A DNA stretch of 64,000 nucleotides from positions 19,625-83,624 of the forward strand of contig JAPJBO010000963.1 of the NCBI GenBank assembly GCA_030068145.1, given 5' to 3'. Both the position numbers and the translations under genes were made by a program. The DNA is from Diplonema papillatum. Taxonomy: Eukaryota; Euglenozoa; Diplonemea; Diplonemida; Diplonemidae. This document shows, piece by piece, positions 9,261-19,940 of this stretch. The notes below the pieces were generated by a model that made no database searches, was not told where the DNA came from, and saw nothing but the letters and a program-made list of their open reading frames with translations. Position 1 is the stretch's first letter. Each line of letters begins with the position of its first letter.

Positions 9261-9385
9261 CTGCAGAGAGTCCCCAGGAAGTGGGAGGATCAGGGAAAGA
9301 CTACTCAGTTGGGCTAGGGTCTTGGCAATGAAGCCGCGAAAATGGAGGGAACCCAGAAATCAAAGTAGCTACGGCCCAAATCTCA

Positions 9386-9465
9386 GATTTTGTACTCAGT
9401 GAAAATATCCGATTTAGCTCTCGGTGAAAATCTCAGATTCAGCTTTCGGTGAAGATCTGCAGATT
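9386..9465. repeat. Degenerate 25-bp tandem repeat (U1)
   Basis: About 3.5 units of an AAAATCTCAGATT...CTCGGTG pattern. Copies are at 19075-19153, 28830-28880, 34167-34220, 39530-39590 and 48420-48495. In U3, U3b and U3c the first unit is replaced by an AACATCACC variant. Sequence from here to 9843 holds only weak frames that start at GTG. U1 lacks about 270 bp after ACCAGAAT (about 9633) compared with U2. Confidence 0.7.
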
Positions 9466-10023
9466 GTTCCTTCCATCTCACATTTTGCACTCAGCCCAAA
9501 ACTCTCATGCGAGTTCAAAATCTGCGAGTTCGTGAGCGCAAACCCGGCGCCCGCCCAGAAAACATCACGGTCCCGGACGATGCTCAATGGCGACAAACGC
9601 AAAGAAGAAGAGACACGAAAACAACACCAGAATTGAACCTTATTGTCTGCTTCGGCCGGGTTCCAGCGAATGCCGAAACGCACCACGCACATCATCGAAG
9701 ACCACATGCAACGGACTGTATGCCCAGCGAGCGGGATTCGTGCTCAAAAGAAGGTTTCCCAGATGAAGTTAAACCCCCATTCTGCCCTAAGAATACGGGT
9801 TCTGGCGGGTAGAGGTCGCATACCCCACATGCCACATCATCGTCCTCTGCCGGGATCTTGCCTCAAACCTCTCCTACCTCTTTTGGCATCCTTCCATTTC
9901 GACTTAGCAACTAACGGAATTGCGAACGGGATGAAAGGAACAGCTTGGACGCACCAACACCCACTGTGACGATCACCTTCCACTCCTAGGGGCACTTTTG
10001 CTGTGAGAATGCATGGGAAAGTC

Positions 10024-10195
10024 AGGTAATAATGGATTATTACCTGGTAATAATATCTAACAATAGGTAATAATTTCTAATAATCAGGTAATAATATCTA
10101 ATAATTTCAGGAACCAGGTAATAATATCTAATAATTTCTAATAAAATCTAATAATTTGGGGCGGATTTCGGAAATCTAATAATAGGTAATAATCG
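10024..10195. repeat. TAATAAT-rich tract (U2, left)
   Basis: Near-identical to 184-350. Confidence 0.8.
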
Positions 10196-11538
10196 TGGCG
10201 GTTTTGGGGGGGGCGCCAGGTTTATTTCCGGCCAACATTTTTTCCAACCAACATTTTTTTGGTAAAAGCAAGTTGTACTTAGCAGATTTCATACTACACC
10301 TAGTCAGGCAGGGCCTTCACCGGAAGCTGTTCTCCCGCGCTACAGGGATAGCGCAAGGGTTTGCTGGGATCGCCGACGGCTTAGATGTATCCACGGGCCG
10401 TCATGATCGCCATCACCGACGACTTCTTAGCCTCCCAGGGCCATCCCAAGCCACCCAAAAGCACGTCCAAGTGGAGCTTTGGTCTTGGAGAGTAAGAGCG
10501 GGAATCCGGTTGAGGAGCCACGTCGTTGCCGACTTACCGTGATGATGCTCATGGTCGACTCGAGTTTCGTCGGCTCTGCCGCCTTTTGCCACGGTGGAAG
10601 GACCCACCAGCGACTGTGCCCGGCCTCGCTCCCGCGAGCGATTGCGTTGATCGATCAAAAAATATTGCATGCCTAATACTCTCCAGGGAAAAGACTTTCG
10701 AAAAGGGGTACTTTGGACCTACGGAAGTGGCCGGGAACACGGTATTTGGCCATCTGTGCTACTTTCCTTCACCACAAGACTGGTATCCTGCGACCCGCTG
10801 TTCCTCATTTCCTTCAGCTCCTGTATTCCAAGGATTCCTGCTCCCGAACTGTCGCTTTTCAGCCTACGGTTTTCAGGGCTACGGTTGGGTAACTTGAGGA
10901 TGACCAGCCGCACGAAGAAGACCAAGAAGATTCACAACAGCATCGGCAAGGTAGGCAAGACGGGGGTCCGGTACACTTGAATGTCTACAAACCAGCACCT
11001 CATCACGACTTCAGGTCAAGCATATATATGGAGGCGGTGCCGCGACGACCACGTGCTGTGCACCTCGTTGAGAAGGGAGCGATTCTCAGCAGGATACTTG
11101 GTGCTTGCAGTGACTTCTTTGCACCGAGAGATGAGAGCAGGGAAATGTTACAGGGAAATGTTAACGAGGGTTTAGCACGAGATGGTTCCACGTGGGTTGC
11201 TGCCACCTCCAATCAAAGAAGTTCTGGACTTGGCTTCTGGGAGGAGCACCCCGGATCCACGCCATGCCCCAACTGTGTTGTGCGCCGAGACAGCTGCGAA
11301 CAGAGAAGGATGCATAGACCGGGACATGTCAGACGTTCATCAAAGACACGACTCCGCAAGCCTCATGTCCACCACCAGCTGGGTACCGAGTAGGGACGGC
11401 GAGCGATTCTGGGTGGTTGAGGGGGGGAAATCTGCTAAGTACCCAAAAAACCTGCAAAAATGGTGGCCGGAAATAAACCTGGCGGTTTTGCCCGGTTTTT
11501 GGGGGGGCGCCAGGTTTATTTCCGGCCAACATTTTTAG
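10196..11538. repeat. 1.34-kb hairpin-ended module (U2)
   Basis: Near-identical to 352-1693. It ends with the hairpin at 11456-11535. No supported gene. Confidence 0.55.
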
Positions 11539-12057
11539 AAATACGGTACTTGCACTCAAGGGTTGCAAGGCACGGGCACTTCATGGGCGGCGTAAGTCTC
11601 ACGGATGGATTCCTTCAAATGAACGGCATGGATAAACGAGGCGGGGTCTTTTTTCATTCATCTTGCTATGACTGCGACAGCATGCGCGCAGGAACTGTCC
11701 AGGCATCCAAAGACACCGCATACCTCGTTTTTGTATCCTTGACCTTTCTTGATTGTGTGTTAGCCTGGACAACCTTGAGCACCTTTGCCCTCCTGGAATA
11801 AGCGGCAAAATATGGTTAGGGCAACCAGGTCAACGACCCCCCTCCCCGGTTACAGCCCTTCCGCGTGCAAAACGCTCAGCTGTCTTTTCACGCAGAGAGT
11901 TCAGCAGCTGAATGATGTTCCCCGAGCTTCCCTTAGAGCGCCGTTTGTGGTGTGTATATCGAAACGAGGCTTGGTGATACACACATCAGCCTGCCGCACC
12001 AGACCTTTGTTCCCTTGAGCATCTTTAGTTGGTTCTCGAGTGAGAACCTGGGAACCC

Positions 12058-12262
12058 GGAGCATGTTTGTAAGATCTGTAAATTATATCGGGCAACCTTG
12101 TAAGAAGTGAAAACTTCATGGGCATGTGTTTGTAAGAAATGGAAGCTATGCAGGCATGTTTGTAAAAAGGGGAAACTTCATGGGCATGTTTGTAAAAAGT
12201 AAGAACTATCAAGGGGCATGTTTGTGAGAATTAGTAAATATAGTGGGCAACTTTGTAAAAAG
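12058..12262. repeat. GCATGTTTGTAAAAAG degenerate tandem repeat (U2)
   Basis: About six units of 30-38 bp built on GGGCATGTTTGTAAAAAGTG and an AAACTTCAT half. Read on the minus strand it gives recurring SYKHA-type peptides, a sign of repeat rather than gene. Copies are at 21885-22089 and 41736-41950, with a transposed fragment at 44390-44445. Confidence 0.8.
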
Positions 12263-13442
12263 TAGTAAAATATATGGGACTCCCGCAAAGGCTGGTTGAA
12301 TGGGCGTGCGGACTTTTAACCTTATTTCGTCGCCTGTTCTCTTCGACCGTTGGGCTAGCTTAAGAGCCACATCCATCACACTTGGGAAAACGTAGAGCTC
12401 TTTTGTGGAGCCCTCCGTTCTTCGGTGGCATGTCTCGCCGTCGACGTCGGGGACACGGGTTGCCTTCTTGTTCTTCACTTTCTGTACGAGAACTTCGAGT
12501 GGCTCGGTGTAAGCTTTTTACGCCTCAACACACCCTGGGTCCCTTAGGACTTTCTCGTCGTAGTGGGTCACCATGTCTCCTGATGCCCGATCACCCATCT
12601 TTTGAACCTGCATGGGGTCCATACCCGCTTTCAGAAGGGATGCAACAACCATCTATCCGGGCACTGTGGGTTAGAAAACGCGCCCTCGTCCGTCCCGAGC
12701 CGTCGCCGTCGTTGAACGGCTGCAGGATGCCCCGCTTCCCCGCGGTCCCGCGGAGGGCATCCCTAAACGAGGCATGGACGGGAAACGGGCACAAGAGGCG
12801 TTCCCCCTTGGCCATGAGTTTCAGAAGGGAAAAGACCTCAACAGGGCAGTACAGAATTGACTCTGGCACGCTGTCGGGTCCATCCGGCAGGAGCAAAGGG
12901 GGCAGGCAACAGATTGATGCTTTCAAAGGTGAGGTATCTACTGCACGTCCCTTTTGCCTTGGACAGAGTCCATCCAACCCTCACGCCGCCCTCGCCGACG
13001 CGGACATCCTCCGTCAGGATCGACTGCATGGAGAGTGAAGTGCTCACCCAGCAGCTGCAGATCCACGCCGAGGCGTACAAGGCGCCCCACAACATCATCA
13101 ACGCCATCTTAGCCGAGGACACGGCGGATGGTTTGCTGACGACATCCGCAGGTTGATCAGAGCGTTGAAGAGAGCGGCGCCTGACCCTGAGAGCGACGAG
13201 CCCCGAGGCGCCGCACAGTCCCGTCAGATCTTCGGCTTCGTGCGGACCGTTGGCGAGTACGACTTCGCAGCGACCGAAACGGGCGACGACGCAAAAACCT
13301 TCCATATCTCTTACCTTAAACTTACGTTTGTCAGCATAATCGTCCTCACCAAACCTCTTCTTCCAAGCTGCCCTTAGTGCCGCAGGGTATCTGCAATCCC
13401 AAACGTCCGACGTCGGAAGAGGCGATTGCGACATTTGAAAAG
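12263..13442. other. U2 spacer before the retroelement; coding uncertain
   Basis: Long frames overlap on both strands: 12382-13038 plus, 12977-12591 minus, and a minus frame from 14436 to 12838. A plus-strand stretch (ESEVLTQQLQIHAEAYKAP then FADDIRRLIRALKR after a one-base shift near 13125) and a minus-strand stretch (AAWKKRFGEDDYADKRKFKV) both look protein-like. A minus-strand piece at about 12410-12270 (FPSVMDVALKLAQRSKRTGD) also looks protein-like. I cannot tell which strand, if any, is coding. Confidence 0.4.
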
Positions 13443-13522
13443 AAATTCCTACCCGGCCAACCGATATATTCCTGGAGAGCGTTCGGTTGCCTTTTGTGGA
13501 ATTCCGACGATGGAGCGCAAGA
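13443..13522 (+). repeat. Left inverted terminal repeat of DIRS-like element (U2)
   Basis: AAATTCCTACCCGGCCAACC through GAGCGCAAGA is complementary to 17826-17904 with about five differences. Homologues in other copies: 2153-2232, 23270-23349, 42586-42665. U3b and U3c have lost it. Confidence 0.9.
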
Positions 13523-13778
13523 CGGGAGTAGAAGCCTCCGAGGCCTCCCGGACGATACGACCCTTCTGACACTGGAGAGGCTTCCGATGTGGGCACTTCC
13601 GGTGCGTGTGCCCAGTCCTGAGCTGTACCGCAGAGTACAGGACTTGGTGAGAGCGCGTGATCAGAGCTCTCCTGCGCTGGGCAGTCCCGCAACACCGGTT
13701 GAGAAGAGGTCAACGTCTCAGCGGCGGGCGCTAAAGCGTGCCCTCGAGGACGTCCCCCTGATGCGGCCCGCCCTCGCA

Positions 13779-13925
13779 TGAGGAGCCTGTACACGACTGC
13801 AGGCACCAGGAGGGTCAACAACTCGAACACGGCCACGTACAGGGAGTGGCGTGCGAGCGAGGGCGTGCATCCATACCCGACGACGGTCCGGAGGCTTGAG
13901 AACTTCGGCGGATACCTGTAGGCAT
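13779..13925 (+). other. 48-codon ORF overlapping the preceding frame's stop (U2)
   Basis: ATG 13779 overlaps the TGA of the previous plus-strand frame (13377-13781; LYRRVQDLVRARDQSSPAL). It encodes a charged peptide containing ATYREWRASEGVHPYPTTVR and stops just before the gag-like ORF, in the same frame as it. It resembles helical DNA-binding segments of recombinases only loosely. It may be the 5' part of the gag-like gene, now cut off by two stops. The same ORF is kept in U1, U3 and U4. Confidence 0.3.
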
Positions 13926-13957
13926 GAAAGATCGGTCGAATCGACGTGCTCGAAATC

Positions 13958-14810
13958 ATGTTTGCGGAGGTGGCAGGGTTCGATCTGCAGCACCTTCTGG
14001 CGGTGTTGCTCATGCTGGAGAGCAAGGATGCCTTGTCCGTAAACAAGGCCGTCGCGAAGGTGGTTCCGGGTTTCGTGGTGCCGCCACCAGGTCCGAGGCC
14101 GAAGGAGGATGCATCGAGTAAGTCGTTTGGCGAGGCAACGACACAACAGCAGTTGCAGCAAATACTCATGCAACAACAGCGCCAGCAGGAAATGATGATG
14201 CAGAGGTTGCAACAGGTGCAGCAGGAGTTGCAAACGGTGAAGGCGCAAGCAGCTGCATGGCCGCCCGCTCCGCAGCAGCACTGGCCGGAGGAAAAATGCC
14301 GACTCTTCTTGCGCTCCAGCGGGAGACGGGCTTCAGCCTCGCGGCCAGCCCGCGACTTCGAGTTCGACGAGGCCGGCATTTGCTGGCTACACGGAGGACG
14401 CAACAGACGTCCGAGAGTGGGAAGGAGCCATGGCAACGGACGTTGCCGGGCTTGTACAAGACCTCCGTCTCAAGTACCTGAACGGTACGGCGCTGGCCGG
14501 CAGCTTCGGGCGCTTGCGCGACTGGGTTGAGGGAGTCGCGCACGGTGGTGGCTGGACGTACAATTTGGAGATTGTACGTTTGGGCAACAACCTCCTGCAG
14601 GAGGTCAGGCTGCACCACTACTGGTGCACGAAACAACTGCCGCGCGCGGCGAGCTGGCTCAGACGTCGGACGACCCGATGGAGAGGGCAGCTGCCAAGGT
14701 CGAGTGTGCGCGGGCCAAGAAGTGGGAGTGCACGTCCGCGATTCGGCGGCAAAGGTAGCAAGAAAGGATACGCCGCGGCTCAGGGAAACGTGAGACCCGG
14801 GGGAAAGTGA
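13958..14810 (+). pseudogene. Gag-like gene, frameshifted (U2)
   Basis: Same as the intact gene at 2677-3528, except for a fifth A at 14292-14296 (GAGGAAAAATGCC). This shifts the frame just after the glutamine-rich coiled coil; the basic C-terminal part continues one frame over to TGA 14810. U2 also lacks 9 bp before the ATG compared with U1. Either a one-base insertion in the common ancestor of U2-U4 or a slippery site allowing both products would explain it. Confidence 0.6.
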
Positions 14811-14999
14811 CTGGCCCTCCCCCGGGCCCGGTGGGAGGCGACACTCCCGCATCTGCCAGTAAGGAACGGTCGGCCGCGACAGCTCGCCGGTGCCCGACCG
14901 GTGAACGTAAGTTTACCCGGAAGCGCGAAAACCAGCTTCACGCGCTTTCGAGGTTCAACGCCCGTGCTCGGAAGTCGGCCAACAGCAATCGGACGGGCG

Positions 15000-15948
15000 A
15001 TGTTTGACCTGATCGCCAGCAGGGTTGGAACCACGGTGCCGCGTGGGGTGCAGGCGAAGCACCGGGAACGGCGGGTTTCGTCCGAGGAGGCGATGCAACG
15101 CCTGCGCCATTTTGTTGGCAAGGCATGGGCGGATTCGACAGTGCAGGACCGCCAGAATTTGTGGCACCGCTTCCAGGCATGGCCGGATATGCAGGGATTG
15201 CCGGCGGATCCGGATACAGCAACCCAATTTGTCGTGGCGACAGTGGTCGAGCCGCAGGGCATGCTGGCGTATACCCGCCTCCTTTCAGCGGTCTTTGGCC
15301 ACCTTGGGGTGGATGCCCGGCCCCTCCTATCGTTGGCCACGGTCCTCCGTGGTTCAGGAGGCAATATTCCCCTGGAGCAAGCCCTATCAGTGCCGAGGGA
15401 GGTGTTGTTAGCTTGGGCATTCCGACAGACTCCTCGCGTGCGTGCGGCAGTTTTGATCGCGTGGAAGACGGCTTCGCGGTGGGGCGACGTTCAAAATCTC
15501 TCCCGTGCGTGTTTTCCTCTCATCTCGAACACGGAGATTAGTGGTCGACTGGAACACGCTGCCGAAGGGCCGTCGGGGCAACCCGTTCTGCAGAAGCAAG
15601 GTAGTTGCGATCCGGGGACCGCTGACCCGGGAGATCGCGGAGTTGCTGCGGGGCCTCGGGAACTTTCAACAGTTGTGCCCCCTCTCGACGGATCAGTTCA
15701 GCAGACTGCTCGGAGCGGACAACGCGACGAAGCTGTACTCCGCGCACAGCGTGAAGAGGGGCGCCATCGACCACTTGATGAACATGAAGGCTGCGGGAGC
15801 TCCGTTCGCGCTGCAGTTGATTTCGCGCCTGGCGAAGCACACGAACGACGCCGATCCGACCGTGGCCAACATGACGGTCAGGTACACGTCGGATCCGGTG
15901 GCGCTGGCGCGGGTTCTTCAGACCGGGGACGTGACAAGGTACCTCTGA
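15000..15948 (+). pseudogene. Tyrosine recombinase of DIRS-like element, one frame break (U2)
   Basis: From ATG 15000 the first frame gives a SAM-like core-binding domain (WADSTVQDRQNLWHRFQAW) and the start of the catalytic domain with the first catalytic Arg in TASRWGDVQNL (codon 15477). Near 15537 the frame must move by +1. The second frame carries LPKGRRGNP (candidate Lys), H-x-x-R in AHSVKRGAIDHL, the second His in LAKHTND, and the nucleophilic Tyr in TVRYTSD (codon 15883-15885), ending at TGA 15948. All core residues of the family (R, K, H-R, H, Y) are therefore present across two frames. The break is shared by every copy that spans it. It would resolve DNA circles into the genome in place of an integrase. 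Confidence 0.82.
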
Positions 15949-15988
15949 GGAGGAGGAAGTCGGACAAGAAGCGGAGGCACCCCCCTAT

Positions 15989-17678
15989 GTGCAAGCACCC
16001 CGATCCGGACCCCGGCGGCTTGTCGTCCATCAACACCAGCGGTACTCCATCCTTCGGAGGGGGAAGCGGACCCGGCTTCCGGGGACAGAGGAAGAGAAGA
16101 AGTCGCCGCTGCACGTCGACTCGGTACCATCAATGGACGTTGCGGTTCTTCGCCGACGAATGAACGCGCCGACGAGGAAGAGGTTCGATGAGACTTGGTC
16201 CCGGACGTTTTACCCGCAGACGTTCCCTTCGAAGACGTCTTCACCTCCGGGTCGTTCCCGTTTCGAGGCGGCGCATGCGTTTGAGCTGGAAGAGCACGGA
16301 ATCGCGGAACGTGCCGCTGGTCCGGGTAGAGACATGAACGTGCCGTTCACAGTCGTCGAGGAGAAGGAACGCAAGCTCCGCCAGCGGTTCATCCTGTGGA
16401 CGTACGACGCGAACCGGGTGGTCGAAGCGGACGGATACGAGGCTCACGTCCCCCTTAGCCACGTGTCGAAGTATCTGCACGCGGTGAATCGAGAGTGCGG
16501 CTCGACCCGGGACTTCAGGTGTGGGTTCTACGGGATGGAGATTCCAGCTGCGTCTCGCCGACTTTTCGCCTTTCAGCGACGGCGACGGCAACTGGTGGCA
16601 ATTGACGAGGCTACCGATTGGCCATTCGTGTGCACCCGAGCTGATGTACACATTGGCGTCGACGACCGCGGGGCACCCAGATTACGTCGACGGCAAGCAT
16701 GCAGTGTCATCGGAGGTGCTGGTTCACGTCTGGGTGGACAACATCAGATACGCGGGGCCACGCAATCTCGTGTTGAAGGCGACGTCGTATCCGGACGCCT
16801 TGGCTGCCGAGGCACGCATTACGTCGAAGGCTGCGGATACGAGGAACGCGGCATGCCGCTATGAGTTTCTTGGCGTCGACTGGAAGCATAGCGACGGCAC
16901 CGTGGGCGTCTCCGCCAAGATGCAATCGCGTTTGCAGCGCGCCGAGGAGAGTGTTCGAGCGGGTAAGATGTCAGCCGCCGAAATCAAATCCCTGGCTGGT
17001 CGTTTGCTGCACGCGTCGGCGATTGCCGGAGTCTACGTGGGCGAGTACTACTTCGCCCTGAAGTTCTTTCGACTGACGAACGCCCTCAATCGGGGCGAGA
17101 AGTGTCTTGACGAGAACGTGGTTCTGTCACACGGTCTGCAGCGCGCGCTCCCCTCGTGGATGCAGCGTGTTCAGCGTCGCCGAATTGTTCCAGTCGCTGC
17201 TCAATCGCCGAAGTTGGCAGTGTTCGTGGATGCCAGCCTTGATGGTTGGGGAGGTGTACTCGTCGACGTCGACACCAACGACATGGTAGTCGTCGGCTCT
17301 TGTTGGAATCGTGTGGAGAAGCGCCTCCACATAAACCAGCTTGAAGCTATGGCCTTCGAGAGATCCGTGAAGGCCATCTCGCCGGCGTACGCCGGGTCCA
17401 CGGTAACGGTCATCGTGGACAACACCTCTGTGCAAGGGGTGGCCCGAAAGGGCGCGTGTTTACGATCGCATATCTTGAACGATGCGGTTGTTCGTGCTTT
17501 GTTGTGTTTGCAGCAACTGAAGGTTGCGCTGTCCGTTAGGTGGGACTGGAGCGCAGGGAATCCCGCTGATCTGCCATCGCGGGTGCCGTTGGCATCTCTC
17601 ACCGAACAAAACTTTTCGGATATGTCACTGGCGGTCAGGAGCTTTGTTCTGACTGGCGTCATGGGTCCGGCGGTGTGA
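15989..17678 (+). pseudogene. Reverse transcriptase-RNase H of DIRS-like element, one frame break (U2)
   Basis: The first frame (from about 15950, overlapping the recombinase stop; ATG at 16133) carries the RT N-terminus (VPFTVVEEKERKLRQRF) and the motif A region (DFRCGFYGMEIP). Near 16570 the frame moves +1 into a 385-codon frame (16521-17678). In that frame, LTRLPIGHSCAPE is motif B, and residues 72-74 (HVWVDNIRY) are motif C with VDN in place of the usual DD. The RNase H domain has D237 (VFVDASLDGWGG), E275 (NQLEAMAF), D300 (VIVDNTSV) and D350 (GNPADLPSR), a complete D-E-D-D set. It makes element DNA from RNA and removes the template RNA. Both frames are open apart from the single break, which all copies covering it share. 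Confidence 0.85.
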
Positions 17679-17825
17679 CCTCCTGGGCTAGCCTGTTCTC
17701 TCACCAACCGTGGCTATCTCGGGGGGGTTACCCCAACGGAAGTGATTTCTCCCCTTTTCCCCTTTCTCCTGAGCTGGAAAGACAGAAGCATGTGCCCATG
17801 CCTGAGTGAGTAGCCGGCGGAGAAT

Positions 17826-17904
17826 TCTTGCGATCCATCGTGGGAATTCCACAAAGGCAAACGAACGCTCTCCAGGAATATATCGGTTGGCCGGGTAGGA
17901 ATTT
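17826..17904 (-). repeat. Right inverted terminal repeat of DIRS-like element (U2)
   Basis: Complementary to 13443-13522. Homologues: 4371-4449, 27585-27663, 32925-33003, 38277-38355 and 47174-47252. The 148 bases between the RNase H stop and this repeat show no gene. Confidence 0.9.
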
Positions 17905-17979
17905 AGAAGGAGGGCTCACCGGGTTCCAGCAAAGTTTGCTGAGCCGGACGTCCAGTAGCTGTACCCCCTTCTGCAATAC

Positions 17980-18234
17980 CTATGCCTCTTCTGTGATGTC
18001 ATCTGCCTCGCACGTGGGGGCCTCATAGCACCCACATGAACAAAAACATTCTTCGCATCGTAAAACATACCCTTGCTCTGCACGTCGACCTTGGCACCAG
18101 CTGCGATCAACTCCTTGACAACTTCTGAGTGACCGTTCCAGGCTGGCAAGATGCAGAGCCGTGTAACCATCTGTGTCATTGGGTGAGCGGCTAAAATGTA
18201 CAACGACACGAACACAATGTGTGGGTGGTAGCAA
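17980..18234 (-). pseudogene. Single ankyrin-repeat fragment, frameshifted (U2)
   Basis: The ankyrin unit (18177-18070) reads DGYTALHLAS. It then has one extra base exactly at the variable codon before NGHSEVVKELIAAGAKVDVQ, which is in another frame. The tail variant is SKG. Surrounding sequence matches the other units. Confidence 0.65.
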
Positions 18235-18493
18235 TCAGATGCAGACTGCATCACGGGCAGCCTGAAGCGGGAGGTGTTACTTTCAGATTCACGTCTCAGG
18301 GTCGAGACGCAGGCGACAGAGAATGGATGATCTTGGGCAAACACAAATCTTCCGTGTCATGTGGTGACATGTGGCATCTTCTTGTCCGGAAAGTACATGT
18401 TGTGAGCCGCTCTCCACATTGGAATTCGGTGTTTTTCTTTGGTTCCATCTTTGTTTGATAAGGGAACAAGGGAAAACGACATTCACCGATCTG

Positions 18494-18682
18494 CTATGTA
18501 TCATCCTGCTTCTTGCATGTCAAAACGTTGTGACCCGAATCACCACATCTGGTGCACTTTCGTTTCTTTGCTGCTGGCGGTGGGTCACTTGACGTGCCGC
18601 GCTTGGAGCCCTTTCGTGGTTTGTTGATTACCCTCGGAGCATATTCGTTTGCAACAACCACATCGAAGGGGACGGACCTCAC
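18494..18682 (-). pseudogene. CCHC zinc-knuckle fragment (U2)
   Basis: Same sequence as 5041-5229, with CTRCGDSGHNVLTC before the stop. Confidence 0.5.
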
Positions 18683-18772
18683 CCTTGCTTTTCATCCTTC
18701 GCTTTTTTCCCTGCCCCCCAAGAGCGGTACCGTCACGGGAGGAAGTATCATATTATACCCACGGTTGGCATG

Positions 18773-18957
18773 TAATAATTATTATTAGATTTGATTAGAT
18801 TTTATTAGATATTATTAGCCTGATTATTACGTATTATTAGATCTAATAATGGGTAATAACTAATAATTTCTAATAATTTCTAATAATTATTATTACCTGG
18901 TAATAATTTCTCATAATTTCTAACAAAGTCTAATAATTTCTAATAATCTAATAATCG
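18773..18957. repeat. TAATAAT-rich tract with empty transposon site (U2)
   Basis: Contains the uninterrupted AGATCTAATAATGGG that corresponds to the transposon insertion site in U1. Confidence 0.85.
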
Positions 18958-19806
18958 CCTGCAGAGAGTCCCCAGGAAGTGGGAGGATCAGGGAAAGACT
19001 ACTCAGTCGGGCTAGGGTCTTGGCAATGAAGCCGCGAAAATGGAGGGAACCCAGAAATCAAAGTAGCTACGGCCCAAATCTCAGATTTTGTACTCAGTGA
19101 AAATATCCGATTTAGCTCTCGGTGAAAATCTCAGATTCAGCTTTCGGTGAAGATCTGCAGATTGTTCCTTCCATCTCACATTTTGCACTCAGCCCAAAAC
19201 TCTCATGCGAGTTCAAAATCTGCGAGTTCGTGAGCGCAAACCCGGCGCCCGCCCAGAAAACATCACGGTCCCGGACGATGCTCAATGGCGACAAACGCAA
19301 AGAAGAAGAGACACGAAAACAACACCAGAATCCATGCCAGGCAAGAGACTGGGTGGCCTGGCAGTGCAAGCCAAGCGGTGATGCCAAGGTGCTTTTAGGC
19401 AATGATATTGTATTAGTGTCGCCCCATAGTGCACTTAATCACCGCAAGTCCCAGCGCTTCATCAAAGCGGTTGTGGGCAAGCCGTGGTGAAAAGGCAGGA
19501 CGTGACAATGGTGCTTGCAGAAGACAGCCCGAAGAACCGGCAGAAGATTCCAAGGAGGCCGTACATTCTGTGTGCAGATGAAAGTGAAATGACACCGGGA
19601 TCTTATTGTCTGCTTCGGTCGGGTTCCAGCGAATGCCGAAACGCACCACGCACATCATCGAAGACCACATGCAACGGACTGTATGCCCAGCGAGCGGGAT
19701 TCGTGCTCAAAAGAAGGTTTCCCAGATGAAGTTAAACCCCCATTCTGCCCTAAGAATACGGGTTCTGGCGGGTAGAGGTCGCATACCCCACATGCCACAT
19801 CATCGT
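18958..19806. other. U2 unit end with 25-bp repeats (19075-19153); no supported gene
   Basis: A plus-strand frame (19122-19490) is open for 122 codons but starts at GTG inside the 25-bp repeat and has no recognisable domain. It is conserved in U3c and U4 (39557-39925, 48466-48834). Confidence 0.5.
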
Positions 19807-19940
19807 CCTCTGCCGGGATCTTGCCTCAAACCTCTCCTACCTCTTTTGGCATCCTTCCATTTCGACTTAGCAACTAACGGAATTGCGAACGTGTCTAATA
19901 ATTTGGGGCGGATTTCGGAAATCTAATAATAGGTAATAAT

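Larger units (their letters stand above)
13443..17904 (+). mobile_element. DIRS-like (tyrosine-recombinase) retroelement, fullest copy (U2)
   Basis: A 4462-bp element bounded by 80-bp inverted repeats. The order is a short upstream frame, gag-like ORF, tyrosine recombinase, then RT-RNase H, all on the plus strand and overlapping or closely spaced in different frames. Using a tyrosine recombinase with inverted termini instead of a DDE integrase with LTRs is diagnostic of the DIRS order; such elements integrate through a circular DNA intermediate. The recombinase lies before the RT, the reverse of DIRS1 and Ngaro but like the VIPER type described in trypanosomatids. The gag-like, recombinase and RT frames each contain one frame break. 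No target duplication is evident, as expected for recombinase-mediated insertion. Confidence 0.88.

Noticed and set aside
12382..13038. 218-codon ORF in the unit spacer
   Set aside because: Overlapped by equally long minus frames, Arg/Pro/Ser-rich without a domain, and deleted in U1 and U4 without other change.
14121..14436. Cysteine-rich secreted protein on the minus strand (CCNLCIIISCWRCCC)
   Set aside because: The cysteines are the complement of GCA-phase CAG/CAA glutamine repeats in the gag-like gene. Composition is explained by the plus strand.
15000..15948. Integron or phage integrase
   Set aside because: The recombinase sits beside an RT with RNase H, between inverted repeats, in an intron-containing genome; a DIRS-type retroelement explains it.
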